A stretch of 64,000 nt of DNA from Mucidula mucida. Its lineage: Eukaryota; Basidiomycota; Agaricomycetes; Agaricales; Physalacriaceae. Made by a program: the position numbers and the translations under genes. Positions 36,308 to 50,300 of this stretch are shown here, one piece after another. The notes beneath the pieces were generated by a model that worked only from the letters and a program-made list of their open reading frames with translations, was not told the origin of the DNA and did no database searches. Location: assembly GCA_015501055.1 (NCBI GenBank), contig JADNYV010000046.1:124001-188000 (forward strand), read 5' to 3'. Each line of letters starts with the position of its first letter. Position 1 is the first letter of the stretch.

Positions 36308-37153
36308 TGGGTTCGTCGTCGCTGCTGTTGTTGCTCTCGCTCGTCCAGTGCTCATCGTCCTGCTAGGTATCTCCCGCACCTCAAGACATAAGCGCTCCGC
36401 TTCTGGTGCGCAGCGCGCCCACTACCGCAAAAAGAGAAAGTTCGAGCTCGGTCGCCAGCCCGCCAGCACCAAACTCGGCGCCAAGCGCATTCACACCGTC
36501 CGTGTCCGTGGAGGAAATCTCAAGTACAGAGCTCTCCGTCTCGACAGTGGAAACTTTGCTTGGGGATCAGAGCAGGTCACCAAGAAGACCAGGATTATCG
36601 GTGTTGTGTGTACAAATCTTCTTTGGATCACAGTTAGTGTTCATCTATTCCATCCAGGTGTACAATGCTTCCAACAACGAACTTGTACGGACGAACACAC
36701 TCGTCAAGAGCGCCATTATCCAGATCGATGCTACGCCTTTCCGTCAATGGTACGAGGCACACTACGCCCAGCCGGTGACCAAGAAGGGCAAGCCTACTGC
36801 CGCTGCCGCCGAGACTGCTGAGCCCAAAAAGATCTCCAATCACCACCAGCGTGTGTTGGATGAGCGGAAAAAGGGTACAAAGCAATGCATCGTTCGCTGA
36901 TAATCGCCGCTAACTTCTTCATCAGAGGGCAAGGTTGACACCCTGCTTGAATCACAGTTTGCTGCTGGTCGTCTGTACGCCGCCGTCTCTAGCCGACCAG
37001 GGCAGTCTGGACGCGCTGACGGTTACATTTTGGAGGGACGGGAACTTGAGGTATGTCACCATCTTTGTCGCCTGCCACCGGATTCTCATCGTTTCCTAGT
37101 TCTACATCAGGAAGATCAGGACTGGCAAGCAGAAGCACGCACACGCGGCGTAA
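36308..37153 (+). CDS. RPS8: 40S ribosomal protein eS8
   Basis: Small-subunit ribosomal protein of about 205 residues. The first exon is only ATGG (36308-36311), a layout often seen in fungal ribosomal genes. After an intron ending at 36366 it continues as [20 protein letters not shown], then [36 protein letters not shown] and [18 protein letters not shown]. Further introns are 36606-36657, one after ERKK (donor GTACAA near 36875) and one after the codon for the last Glu of GRELE. The C-terminus is [27 protein letters not shown], with TAA at 37151-37153. All the eS8 signature blocks are present. Confidence 0.96.
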
Positions 37154-37678
37154 TTTTCTTGTATCCCTTGTTCTACCCAGCCATACTGGAATGAGAATGT
37201 ACTTGTGTTGTACGGGTCCGTAGGAAGCATTCCCTCCATGATACTGTATGAAAACTCTTTCTTATTGATCGATATGTTACAATGCATTATGCTCTCACCT
37301 TCACGATTGAACTAGGCGTGTGAGCAATCCATGGTCAGTTATTTTCGGCGCATCAACTGCCAAACATTGTTGATAGTTTCAAACTTGAAGACTCTTATGA
37401 TTAGCCGCCATACTGCACTGTGCTCAAAATTTCCGTGAAGATTCCGTGGTCAACCTGTGGTCAACCTCGTATCGTACTAAAAGCCGACGTGATGTGGGTA
37501 GCGCCATCTTCTCGACATATTATCATCTAATACGACCAGTTCGACCCCACACTGTGACCCCAAGGTGTCACAAATCTGCATCAGAATAGTCCTTATCTCT
37601 GTACAGGCTCGTGCCTGTATTTCTACGTTATTCGAGTCATCTGTTCGGTTTGGACAATGCTCTCTAACTCCCCACACC
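37154..37678. other. Intergenic between RPS8 and the arrestin-like gene
   Basis: Contains the RPS8 3' UTR and the promoter of the next gene. A tandem 11-mer (GTGGTCAACCT twice, near 37449-37470) is the only pattern I noticed. No gene is seen. Confidence 0.4.
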
Positions 37679-39126
37679 ATGTTACCCTCCTACAGCTCGT
37701 CCTCGGCGCCTGAATACACGCCTTCACCGTCAGAGGAGGAAGCGACGCTGGATTATACCCCACGATACCCACTTGCTCACGCCGTCTTTCATGGGAACTT
37801 TACGCAACGCTGGAAACAAGCGACGCTTATTCTGAAAGATCAGGACGAGAAGGCAGAGATACCGTGTTACGGGCGCCACTCTATAATACAAGGGGAGCTG
37901 GGGCTCTTGAAAGATGACATCTCGTGCGTGGCTGTCAAGGTAAGTTCTTGGCTCGCGCTTGTTGTTCTTGTGCTCATTAGTCATGTAGCTTGAGGGACGG
38001 TTGAATTTCTCAATGTCCGATGTAGGTTCAAACAGCTGGACGCTCGTCAGTGAGAAGTATACACTGTGGAAGAAGGATGATAACGTTTCCTCGCGGTGTC
38101 CCAGCGTTCTCCCATTGTCCATAAGGTTCCCTCCCACGTTCCAAGACGCTGGTGAAGCCAAGAAGCTGCCGCCCTCGTACGAAGCGATATTCTACGGCAT
38201 GCCTTCCCTGTGGGTGACCTGCATTTACACCTTTACTGTCAAGATCTCGCGGACGCGAGCGCGTTTTGAATTGTGGAAGCCTTCACGGACGTGGGTTTTT
38301 GTTCTTGGGACGCGTGTGATTGGGACGCTAATCGATTTCTCGCCATAGATATACCCTGCGTATAAATTACAGGCCTCGGACGCGTCCGAATCGGCCTATT
38401 GTGCGATGCGACACGATCTTCTCGATGCTGAAGTATGTCCCTGAAGAGTGGCACCAAATCATGGATACGATGCACTTCAAGCCGTCTGCCTGCTTGGCGC
38501 CGATAAACTGTCATGTACGGTATACCCTCTCTCTTGATATGACTCCTTGAATATCTGATATGGTCTAGTTTCTGATACCCTCTGTGCAAACATTCGGACT
38601 CGAGGATGTGATACCATTTCACATTCAACTCACCGGGCCTCTCGAGTCGCTTTCGCACGTCTTTCCGGCGCCATCAGTGAAGGATGAGCAGCCGACGCAG
38701 AAGCTGTTCATTCGCGTGTGTCTGGTGCGGAAGACACTGCTGGTTGTAGACGGGAAGAAGTACTGGCGGAACAGTAGTATCGGGGAAGGAAAAGTGTGGG
38801 CCACACCTCCCCATCATGATCTCACCACGCAGATGCACAAGGGCGACGTCTCCGCTGATTGGGAGGGAGAGGTGCGGTGCAATCCCGAGGTCCGCACGTC
38901 GGGGTTCAACATTGGAAACGTCGCAGTACAGGTGCTGTATTCCCGGTGTCTCGCTTTGGTGCTTTGGATCTGACCGGGATTGTTGTTGAAGGACTTTATT
39001 TTGTTCGCTTTGACACCTCCGAATGTTCGTAACGCAACGTTGTTGCAGCTGCAGCATGCACATCCAATCAAGCTGGTTACTGATACGTGGACTGATGACA
39101 CTACCACGCATCCTCACGATACTTAA
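37679..39126 (+). CDS. Arrestin-like protein
   Basis: Multi-exon cytosolic protein. It starts MLPSYSSSSAPEYTPSPSEE at 37679, a Pro/Ser-rich head with a PSYS-like motif of the kind that can bind WW-domain ubiquitin ligases. The predicted beta-sandwich follows: LILKDQDEKAEIPCYGR, IIQGELGLLKDDISCVAVKL, SWTLVSEKYTLW, LPLSIRFPPTF, then LPPSYEAIFYG (a clear PPSY motif). Next are VTCIYTFTVKISR, FLIPSVQTFGLEDVIPFHIQ, KLFIRVCLVRKTLL and FNIGNVAVQDFILFAL. It ends HPIKLVTDTW and DDTTTHPHDT. Fungal arrestin-related proteins recruit Rsp5-type ligases to membrane transporters. The PPSY motif inside the arrestin fold fits that, but the cargo is unknown. Confidence 0.8.
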
Positions 39127-39547
39127 TTCTTTGTATTTCGTTGAATGTTCAAATCTGTTGGATCGATCTTCGGCTGTTTGTTGCTCTGTAGTTGGAGGCT
39201 CTTTGTTTACTTGAATGAACATCTCTTGTGCTCAGTTTTCTCAATGGTCTGCTGATACATTTGTGAAAGTATTAAGGCTTGTGGACACGCAGTCAACAAA
39301 GGCTCGGTTTACTGGAGTTGATAGCGTGGAGATGCATAACGATTAAGCTGTATCTTGAATGAAATAGGTTAGTTTTCCTTGACATCGGCCAGAGGAGCGA
39401 GAGTCGGAGTGTGACACTCCGGAAAAATTATCATTTTTGTGTGTCCTTCATGTCAAATCTTGCCGCGAAGGTGGACACATCTCCATACTGTCTAGTGCAA
39501 CTTCGAAACGTACAAAACAGACATCGGCTCGGTGCTTGCTTCTGATA
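39127..39547. other. Intergenic 5' of the fold-back element
   Basis: Holds the 3' UTR of the arrestin-like gene. I see no gene or motif. The TA at 39546-39547 is the left target duplication of the element that follows. Confidence 0.4.
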
Positions 39548-39817
39548 CTATCCGTACCGGTGGTCCGGATAATCACCTAGAAGCGGTTAAAGTGAAAATA
39601 AGTCCCAGAATACAGCATTTCCCGGTCTCAATGATTTAAGAATCTAAATCAGATACCTTTTTTACATCTCTGAGCGAAGCAGTGAGAAAATAGACGGATG
39701 GGAGGTATATGAAAACCGCGACGCGAGCATCAAAACTCACTGATCAGATCAGTGTTTGGGGTATTTCAGGCGCTGGAGGTTCCCAGAAGGTCTGGGAAAG
39801 CTATAGTACATAGATAC
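39548..39817 (+). repeat. Left arm of the fold-back element
   Basis: Near-identical inverted copy of 40022-40291. A few mismatches occur, including GTTTGGGG against the partner's GTTTCGGG near 39755. Confidence 0.8.
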
Positions 39818-40021
39818 ATGCTCAATACACTGATTGGTTATCATTCTTCAACAGAGAAAACACAGACGAAGCTATCGATGCCTCCCGACTGTCAGAGCGT
39901 GACTATTCACCAAGTCAAGCGTCACGCTGTTACATCACGCTTCGACGACTCATTTCGAGGTATAAAGCTTCGTCACTCCTCTAAGTTGATAGCGGTCAGG
40001 CTAGACTACTACATACATGGT

Positions 40022-40291
40022 ATATTTATGTACTACAGCTTTCCCAGATTTTTTGGGAACCTCCAGCGCCTGAAATACCCGAAACACTGATCTGATCAGT
40101 GAGTTTTGATGCTCGCGTCGCGGTTTTCATATACCTCCCATCCGTCTATTTTCTCACTGCTTCGCTCAGAGATGTAAAAAAGGTATCTGATTTAGATTCT
40201 TAAATCATTGAGACCGGGAAATGCTGTATTCTGGGACTTATTTTCACTTTAACCGCTTCTAGGTGATTATCCGGACCACCGGTACGGATAG
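40022..40291 (-). repeat. Right arm of the fold-back element
   Basis: Inverted partner of 39548-39817, followed by TA at 40292-40293. Confidence 0.8.
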
Positions 40292-41025
40292 TACAGTAAA
40301 ATTTGTCAAAGACAAGACCGGCTTCGGATCATTCGGCATTTGACGCGCTATCCCAAGTTTGACGAGTTACGCCACGCTCAGCCTGCCTTGATCTCACTCG
40401 CTAGAGCTCACTGGGCTGTCGTGATGTCGATGACATCTCTTTAATCGTTGAAGGCTGTGTCTTCAACGAGATGATTTTCAGATGGCCTGGCGGGCGACGT
40501 GCCGGTCGTATCCAATTGCAATTGCAACAGAGGATGTGAGCAGAGTTCCCGTTGAGTCGGATTAAGTACTGTATGTTTCAAAACTCTCCATTTCGCGGTT
40601 AGCTTGATTGAATACCCTGAAGGAACGACGATGAACGAGAAAGAAGATACATATACTGACCTGCTCAAGGCCACAAGGGGAATGATTGGAAGATGAGATC
40701 GATGGGAACACGCGTTGATTGTATTCTATGTTGACTATTGAGCGCGTATCAGTCCCAGTTCTGCGTCGGCGACATTGAAAGTGCTCGGTATAAGTACTAT
40801 ATTTTGAGGTACTACAAAATTTGACAGCCTAGGGACCGGAACCAAAGTTGACATTTACCTCCTTCCCCTATCAGCATGCCATAACGATTGCACCACAAGG
40901 CTCTTTGCATAAATTTCAGACGGTTCTGGTTAGTGCGTCGTTTATTTCCCCTTCCCTTCTTCCGTCTGGCTACCACGAAAACGGTCGTTTCCTCGATACT
41001 ACCGTTGTCGGAGAGGGAAAATGCG
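40292..41025. other. Intergenic, no gene recognised
   Basis: About 730 nt between the fold-back element and the DUF6533 gene. A 77-codon minus-strand frame (40441-40674) has no recognisable domain. I looked for a mating-pheromone precursor with a C-terminal CaaX and found none. It presumably holds the promoter of the next gene. Confidence 0.4.
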
Positions 41026-42494
41026 ATGAAACAGGCAGGGGAGGCTTCGCTGGTGACGCGCTTCACGCTAGAGCTTAGCATGGGATCCGGTGCGTTTGTC
41101 CTCCACCCTTCTATGAGTTTTGTTGAACGTGGAATCAATACTAGGTGCCGCCTTGGCGTTCCAATGCTGGTGAGTACGGGTGCGGCTCTTAGTGATATCG
41201 CAATTCATACCACCAGGACAGGGATACCCTCATAACGTTCGATAGAGAGGTGGATGATATTTGGACGCAAGTGCTTTTTCATAAGACGCGTCTTTGAATG
41301 ACTGGAGCTCATTGACGATTCTTTTCTAGTAAACCAAATTCGTCCTGGCTCAAATGGGCATTTCTCTTTGCTCGATACTTTCCGCTCCTGGCCCAAATGT
41401 AAGGCGTCGAATAATCATTCCGCCGTCGTTCACCTCATCGCATACAGTACCGGCCGGGTGATTGACTTGTCAGTGTTATATCAACTCTCGTTAATTCTGG
41501 ACAAGAGTTTCATCCGGGGATGGTACATAAGCCAGGTGCTTGTAAGTACAGGTTGCATTCAATCAATTCCGCCTTAAGAATAACCTGTGGCGTCAGGTTG
41601 TCTGGCTAACTATTTTGGGCGCCGAGATCGTCATGATGTCGCGAGGTTCGTGTGACTCTAGTTCTGTTTGAAGAAGATCTCGCTGAGCTTGGATATTTGA
41701 CAGTATACGCAATGTACAGCAGGAATCGTTGGATCGGGATTGGCTTTATATCGCTGCTTGTTATGGAGACAGTAACTGTCTTTCTTGGTCTTGGACTCAC
41801 CCTCCCCTCCTCGGACTTCGATCCTGTAATGCTATTAACGACGACATCGCAGTCGTTCGTTTTCTTTGGGCAAGTTGCACTCGTTACACTGGCATCATGC
41901 CTGACTGACAAAGACCTGAAGAGCATCTGCCATGGTCGCACAGATCATCATCCTGGCGTTGTCTGTCATTCGCTACGTCCGCGGCGAGTGGAACGGGATA
42001 CCCATCATCAAGCTCATGATACGCGACGGAACCCTCGCGTTCGGTGTCCTTTTCTGTGAGTGGGTACTTCCTGGCATCCACCTGGTTGATTAAATTGCCT
42101 GTCACCAAGTTATTTCGCTCTTACTAGTTGTATACACCATCTTGGACACGAAATTTGCTACAACAACTTACGCGTATGTCCTGAAATCTGTGTATCATCA
42201 TTCTCGCTCATGTTGCTGCAGATGGATGATCACCTTTGTATCTGTAGTGGTAAGTGCACTTTGAGTTACAAAAGCTTCTTATCCTTGGCGTCCATGTTTC
42301 AGGAGTGTCGTCTGATACTAAACATGCAACGCGTACCCATAGTAGGCGCAGACGGTGCGAATACAAGCTCAGATGGACCACCTCTCACAACCTTCATCGA
42401 GGACCATCGTGGACTATCCCATCTTTACACGGTATGGTTGTTGAGCATCTATTTCATTCTATAGTTGACTTGAATGCAGATGTCCGAAGCGTAA
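41026..42494 (+). CDS. DUF6533-type multi-span membrane protein
   Basis: Spliced from about eight short exons. It starts MKQAGEASLVTRFTLELSMG, then GAALAFQCWDTLITFDREVD and DIWT, the DUF6533 N-terminal signature. Next come KPNSSWLKWAFLFARYFPLL, LYQLSLILDKSFIRGWYISQ, VVWLTILGAEIVMMSRVYAM and YSRNRWIGIGFISLLVMETV (the usual RNRW loop). Then IIILALSVIRYVRGEW, IIKLMIRDGTLAFGVLFLLY and WMITFVSVVGCRLILNMQR follow before a short cytosolic tail ending YTMSEA. This is a seven-span topology found in large families of agaricomycete proteins with no known function. One intron appears to use a GC donor (41262-41329, GCAAGT..CTAG). The start is uncertain, since upstream frames are open. Confidence 0.78.
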
Positions 42495-43476
42495 GCATAG
42501 ATCGACATATGGCGCATATCATTATTACGGAGAAACGTCACACATACAGCATTGTACATAGCTTTCGAAATCGTCATGGAGCGGAATCTTTTCCATAGAG
42601 GCCACTTTCAAATATGGGTTAGGGTTCGGCGCGACGCGACGCGTCGTATACACATGTTATCCTGGAGCTGCAAAGAAGCATACAGGTCTTGCTTCAGCAC
42701 AGTTCTCCTGCGGCGTCGCGTTGTTTGCGGCTTCTGGCAACTGCGATTTTGCAAGATCTGGTCGTCGTGACGGATGTGTGGCCAACACGTTTATCAGGGG
42801 ACTGCTACGCGTTTCTATACTGCGTGAATATCACGACCACAACGGAGTCACTTGGGCTCCCTGCAGTATGTAACCCTCTGGAAGAAAGGAATTTATAACT
42901 TCTTGACAGTGAGTGATCACTTGAGGCCGAGGCGCTCTACGATTGAGATCGGCGGTCGCGCTGCCACATCAACACGAAACAGGAGCAACGCGGAGAATAA
43001 GCAACTGCAGAAGGATAGCAATGAGAATACAGTATGTGTAGTATTCTTTATCGGCTCAGAGCTAACAATGGTGACCAGTTTAAAAATTGACGTGTCTTAC
43101 TGTTCGGAATCAATTTAGAGTTTAATCGCGCTGGCCTATAGCCGCCTAGCCTTAGTGGGCCCCTTGACCGCATGCGAGACTTGGATCAAGCAAAGTTTTG
43201 TTGAATGTCTCGTAAAAATCTACCTCCTTGTTCGCCTATACTGCGTCAAGAATCCGTGTTGAGTCTAGGAAAATTCCAAGGGATATCCGTCCCGATCTTA
43301 TACACCTCGGATAATGCATGGGAATTAATAGATTATTTTCGCCACACTACTCGTTACCCGAGGTGAAACACACCCCTCACACGAGACAACGTCGACGCGG
43401 GACCCCTTATGCATGTGTATATATACGGCGCCTAGCACTTGGGCCTACCTATCTCCCTTCATCGCTACTCAACATC
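42495..43476. other. Intergenic with possible decayed coding stretch
   Basis: About 980 nt. From 42570 to 43118 there are coding-like pieces (LATAILQDLVVVTDVWP and, later, LRPRRSTIEIGGRAATSTR, with a plausible intron near 43030-43079). They do not join into a recognisable protein. This could be the remains of a second membrane-protein gene. A TATA box for the next gene lies at 43417-43425. Confidence 0.35.
43417..43425 (+). promoter_or_regulatory. TATA box of the acidic-protein gene
   Basis: The run GTATATATACGG places a good TATA element about 55 nt upstream of the ATG at 43477. It is one of the clearest core promoters in the window. Confidence 0.55.
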
Positions 43477-44109
43477 ATGTCTACGACCCCATCCCAGCCT
43501 CGGAGCAGGTCTCCATCATCCTCGACTCCCAAAGCACGCGTCTCAGACGTTCCCTCTGTGGAAATTGCGGAGGATATCGACTCTGATTCAGAGTCGGACT
43601 CCGACTGGGAACCAATACGGATATCCACTCCGTTCAGTCCCACACGACCCTCCTCCATACGCATTACCACTATGACGACTTCCATATCTGCGAAAGCACC
43701 CCCAGAGGCGAGCGACGAATCTGACGAGGAGGATGAGCCGCCTTTCACTCCTCGTCTTAGTCCAGAAAATCCAGCCGCCGTCCGCGTGTCGAGAACACAC
43801 AGCGTTTCCGATCCTGAACGCATAGCTTTTCCATTGTTTGTCGGCTTGGACACAGGCAATTCTGCAGAAGAAGAAGAGACAGTTAGGAAGGAGTCAGAGG
43901 CATGCGCTCGACTTAGCCCCGCGTTTCCCGCAGAGGTCCAGGTTACAAGGAACATTGAGGTAGAGTGGATTGACGACCTGGATTTTTCAACGGGGCGGCG
44001 GGAGGAGAACGAGTCGTGGAGTGACGAGGAACATTCCTTCGATTCCTGGCCTGAGGAGGAGAGGAGGGAGGCTCGTCGGGAGGAAAAGCATTGGGACAGA
44101 TGGCATTGA
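43477..44109 (+). CDS. Acidic Ser/Glu-rich disordered protein, unknown
   Basis: Single exon of 210 residues from MSTTPSQPRSRSPSSSTPKA. I prefer the ATG at 43477 to the one at 43318 because a TATA box at 43417-43425 lies between them. The protein is predicted disordered. An acidic Ser tract DSDSESDSDWEPIRI is a strong casein kinase 2 consensus. A short motif occurs twice: TPRLSPENPAAVRVSRT and ARLSPAFPAEVQVTRN. The C-terminus is highly charged (EERREARREEKHWDRWH). There is no signal peptide or membrane span. I do not recognise a family. Confidence 0.6.
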   Translation: MSTTPSQPRSRSPSSSTPKARVSDVPSVEIAEDIDSDSESDSDWEPIRISTPFSPTRPSSIRITTMTTSISAKAPPEASDESDEEDEPPFTPRLSPENPAAVRVSRTHSVSDPERIAFPLFVGLDTGNSAEEEETVRKESEACARLSPAFPAEVQVTRNIEVEWIDDLDFSTGRREENESWSDEEHSFDSWPEEERREARREEKHWDRWH

Positions 44110-44994
44110 TTGTTTTTGTCAGTGTTTGCGGTCAGTGTTGGGGATCATCTCATTGGGACTCTTAGCTTTTTCTTCGTCGCGCTTCCTCTGGTTCATTGTA
44201 CATTACCCATTCTCAAACTCCATGTACTATTCTTTGCGCTACACACGGACAGGATCGCTGGTACCAATTTCGACCTGCTGATGTGAACGGTTTGGGAATC
44301 AATGTAGGTCGATCCAAAAGCCGAAAAGTCTCACATATACTCCTGGAATGACCCATGTGAAAAAAATCAACGCCGCCTGCGTAGGCGGAAAGCCTCAGCT
44401 CCGTATTTGACGCGACGCAGATCAACCAGGCAGGCTGAGGCCACCATTCTTGCCAAAAAAAACCTACTCTGAGCTTAAGAGCTATATCCACCATATGAAA
44501 TGCACCTCTAATTCATTAGCGCGAGAATCACCTATGTACATGAGATCTGGTCAGGTTGAGGGGTGATCATAGCATTGCATCGACATACAAAAGTCGTTTA
44601 GATCGCGGGCGCACACCAGTTGACCAGGGCACCTTCTTTCTAGAATCCCCTAGAGGTTGAGTGCTGTGTTCCGGAAATTAAAGCAGAAACAGCTGCAGAG
44701 CGTTTCCGACAATCTCCAGATACGCACAGTCGTGGACAGAGAACGACCATAAGTACTTGTTTATCGTTGGGCATCGCGACGAAATTCGTTGGGACGAAGT
44801 ATATCATCATTAAAAGATACTCTTGACGGTACCGGTATAGTTTCTTTGATGGAGGAAGAAGAGATTCTCGACTGAAGTGAGAGCCGACATAGCACATATT
44901 TGTCCCGTTTAGTATCAGTGAAAGCGTTTGACATCTGGTCAAAGTGTACTTTGGTTAGAGGCCTCTCTATGGTGCGTGTCGAGTTCACGAGACA
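44110..44994. other. Intergenic, no gene recognised
   Basis: About 885 nt. A GCCTCAGC...GCTGAGGC inverted repeat near 44390-44440 could form a small stem. Open frames on both strands lack domains. The region presumably holds the 3' UTR of the acidic protein and the promoter of the tRNA synthetase. Confidence 0.4.
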
Positions 44995-45100
44995 ATGCGC
45001 CACTGCGCTTGCCAGGCTAAGAGTCCTCAGAAGGTGAGCGCGAAGACCAGGTGACTGACGCGGGTCCAGACGTGCGACAGGCTTTGGCACGTGGGGCTAG

Positions 45101-47221
<2,121 letters not shown>

Positions 47222-47385
47222 GAGGTACATATGCTCTATCGATATTCAACTTCGAGGTTACAATGAAGTGTCGGTTATACAAACTATAAGGTACAATACG
47301 TGTGTTACATGGTTACAGGCTATGCTGTGGTCAAAGCGCGCAAAACAAAAGATCAGCTACTCTAAGTAGTACTTTCCACCAGCTT

Positions 47386-50300
47386 TCAGAGCGTTTCCCA
47401 ACCACCAGAGTCCAAGGAGCTCTCAAGTTTTCGAGCAATCACTGTTGGTATGCCATGATTCAGCCATGTCTTACGAATGTCTTCCCAGCGCGGTTGATGA
47501 ATATACTGCCGCCGACCGCGTCTATAAACGATGAGTTAGCAAAACGACGAGTGGCGGTAGTTTAAAAGACACTAACCTCATCGAGATATCTACTTCACCA
47601 TGGACATCCAGGTATGGTGACTGCGAGAAAGTGCCGTTGTTCGCATACAGATACAGTATCGAACATCGTTTGACGAGGAAATACAGACCGACAGCGCCGG
47701 CACATCTAAGGACTCATGAGCACGGGTGCGAAGTGAATGACGCGAAGATACATACTCTCTTGTATGCATGTTACACTCCCCGCGACCTTCCGGCGATTCG
47801 TTCTCCATGCAACAGTCACTCTGCATACATACTGTGGTACCGCAGAATAGGCATATTGCCGCATCCAAGGGGATAGTGTTGCATTTCTTGCAGATTAGCG
47901 TCTTGTCGCGATCGATGAAGAGATTGTCAAGGACGAGGGGGAGCCGCGCTAGTCGGTAGACAACTGGAGAGTCCAACGAAACGCCAAAGTTCAAGGGCGA
48001 CGCAGCATGGGAGTGGCCGTAATGGGCACACCAGCCCGAAAGAGCGTTCTGGAGGGTGTCTTGATTCGGCAAATCCGAAAGCGGAGGTATCTCGAGCATA
48101 GTGAGAAGCCTGTTATATTCAGGCTCCGATGGGTCAACCATCGTCGGAGTCGGGAACGCCGAAGGTAAGACGGCGCGACACAGGATTGCTGCCTTGCGAA
48201 GGAATGGAAGGGTGAACGCGTACATGAGCCGCTCTATGCGGGCTTCGCCAAAGGTTTCAAACGCCAACGTCGCTGTATGCTCGAATACAGGCGAGTGGCG
48301 CACAACCGACATGAAAAACATCCGAACATCTCCGAAAATGTCATCATGGGCCCGGGGTAACGGCGCCGTCGCGCTGTATGTGCGCACTTTGTTCAGCACG
48401 AATACGAGCCCTATCACTGTTCGCGCTAGACAGGCATAGTACGTCAAGATCAGCACATGCCGCAAGATGTCTGGTGCCACTGCAGCTGTCTCAACAAGAA
48501 GCGTGAACGGATCGCGGAGCAGCAAAGGATACGAATAGGATGTCAGTGAACTGCGACTCCATTCCGGTAGTAGTCGCTTGATGATGGCCTGTCGTACCGC
48601 ATCCCGACCTTCGTCTGGTCGACCGCGGTAGTGCAGAGACGTCAGCCTTGACAAACAGGACAACAGCCCACGAATCATCCGGGCCTGTGGTTCCGTCAGA
48701 TTATCGACCGTGAAATCGGTACCGCGCGTGCTAATCTCTAAAGCCGCGATTGTGTAACCAACGAGCTCCTCTGGGAGATATACGCCAGCCCCTCGCTCGC
48801 CCGAGTCCGGTTCAGGTCGCTCACGAAGGTGTCGCGTCTGTTGTGAAACAGACTTGGACACAACCATGACAGTGTCCACCATCTTTAGAGACTCTACACC
48901 TTCGATCTTCTCCAAGCTACGCATTGTCGACGAGTACGCAGGGTCCTGCGCACTCCAAAACACAAACTCGCCGGTTCCTGTGCGAAATTGGAGACCATTT
49001 GTGATATTGTCGGGACGAGATTTCAATATACTGATTCCAGCTGAGCGTATCCAGTCTGGGAAGGGCGTATTGTTCAGCGCCACCAGCGATGCGCTGGTAA
49101 CTGGAAGTATAACGTTCCCGAGACTTTTGCACAAGGGGCAAATGTACTCTTTACGCGGTATGCTCTCTGGATGGTTGCGGGTCGCCTGCGTCCGATGGCG
49201 TTGACGTATGGATGCGTTGTAAACATGGAAACATTCCAAATGCATCATATGGCTGCACACCGATGCGTACATCCCGAACCGCGTATACTGAGCTGGGAAT
49301 CCGTCAAAATTCGAAGAGACGCCGGCTTTCGCGTCTTGCAATTCTGCATCTTCAGGAGGGAAAGAGGTGTGTAAGTGAGAGGTCGATCGATCCAACGATA
49401 TCGGGGTAGCTAGGGAATCTTTGAGATGACTCATATTAAAGCCATCGGGCTGCTTTCGGATGAATCTACTAGGTTGTAGCATTCCGAGCATACCAAAAAT
49501 CTTTGATGAGTTGACGTTGAGATCTTCCTGGCACACAATACATGTGCCATAAGAGATCGGCTGATCCTGTGTATCGTCGAGCATCATATCGTCGTCTTCA
49601 TCATCAACATCGTCAAAGTTGATGGCAAAACTGGCCTGCTGAGCTTTCATCTGCTTCATGATAGCCTCCTGCCTGGCTTTCGCCGCTCGCTTCTTCATCC
49701 CGTCCGCATCTACAGGCGCGAGAGAGATATCCGGAATGTGTCGTCGACTCTGCACCTCTTCCGGTACATGGAAGGCCATCTGAGTGAGTATCCATCCTAC
49801 ACGTGGTTTGTACGCCTTGTACTTCTCGTGGAACTCCAGGGTGCAAAGAACGTCAACGAGGCATCGGTCTTCCTCGAATGATTTGACGGGGCAAAGATGG
49901 CTGAAAATAGTACCACGCTCAACAAGGGCTAGCATGATGAGGTGAAGACCCTGGTCTAGAATGGCTTCAGCACTAGGAGGTGCTTCGCCTGTTTCTTCAG
50001 TGGCGGCGAGAACGTTGTAGACAGCGTAGAACATCACTTGAAGAAGAGCCTCGCTTTCGAATGTCGACGCCATGATGGCAAAAGGTCCTTCGGTGATACC
50101 AATAGGTTCGGGAATTATGACTGGCTCAGAAGTTCCAGTTTTCTTCCGTAACCGATTCAGCAGAATGATCTCGACCTCCTCCCTTTTGTTCCGTGAATAG
50201 TGATAGAAGAAGGGGTTAACCTCGTCGAAGACTTGGTCCTTCAGCTCGTAGACCCCGGTATCCGTAATCGATTCGGGCGATCGGAAGGTTGCGACCTCCA

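Larger units (their letters stand above)
39548..40291. mobile_element. Fold-back MITE with TA duplication, 744 bp
   Basis: Two inverted arms of about 270 bp (39548-39817 and 40022-40291) surround a 204-bp centre. The outer end reads CTATCCGTACCGGTGG. The arms match almost perfectly over the outer 220 bp and diverge towards the centre (for example near 39787-39817). The dinucleotide TA flanks both ends (39546-39547, 40292-40293), as for Tc1/mariner/pogo-type insertions. No transposase is encoded. As RNA or single-stranded DNA the whole unit would fold into one hairpin. Confidence 0.82.

Noticed and set aside
40441..40674. Minus-strand 77-codon frame as a pheromone precursor
   Set aside because: There is a short MESFETYST-like start, but no C-terminal CaaX box before a stop in any frame, so it does not qualify.
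42612..42632. TTAGGGTT-like text suggesting telomeric repeat
   Set aside because: Only a single partial unit (GGGTTAGGGTT) is present, with no tandem array, so it is not telomeric.
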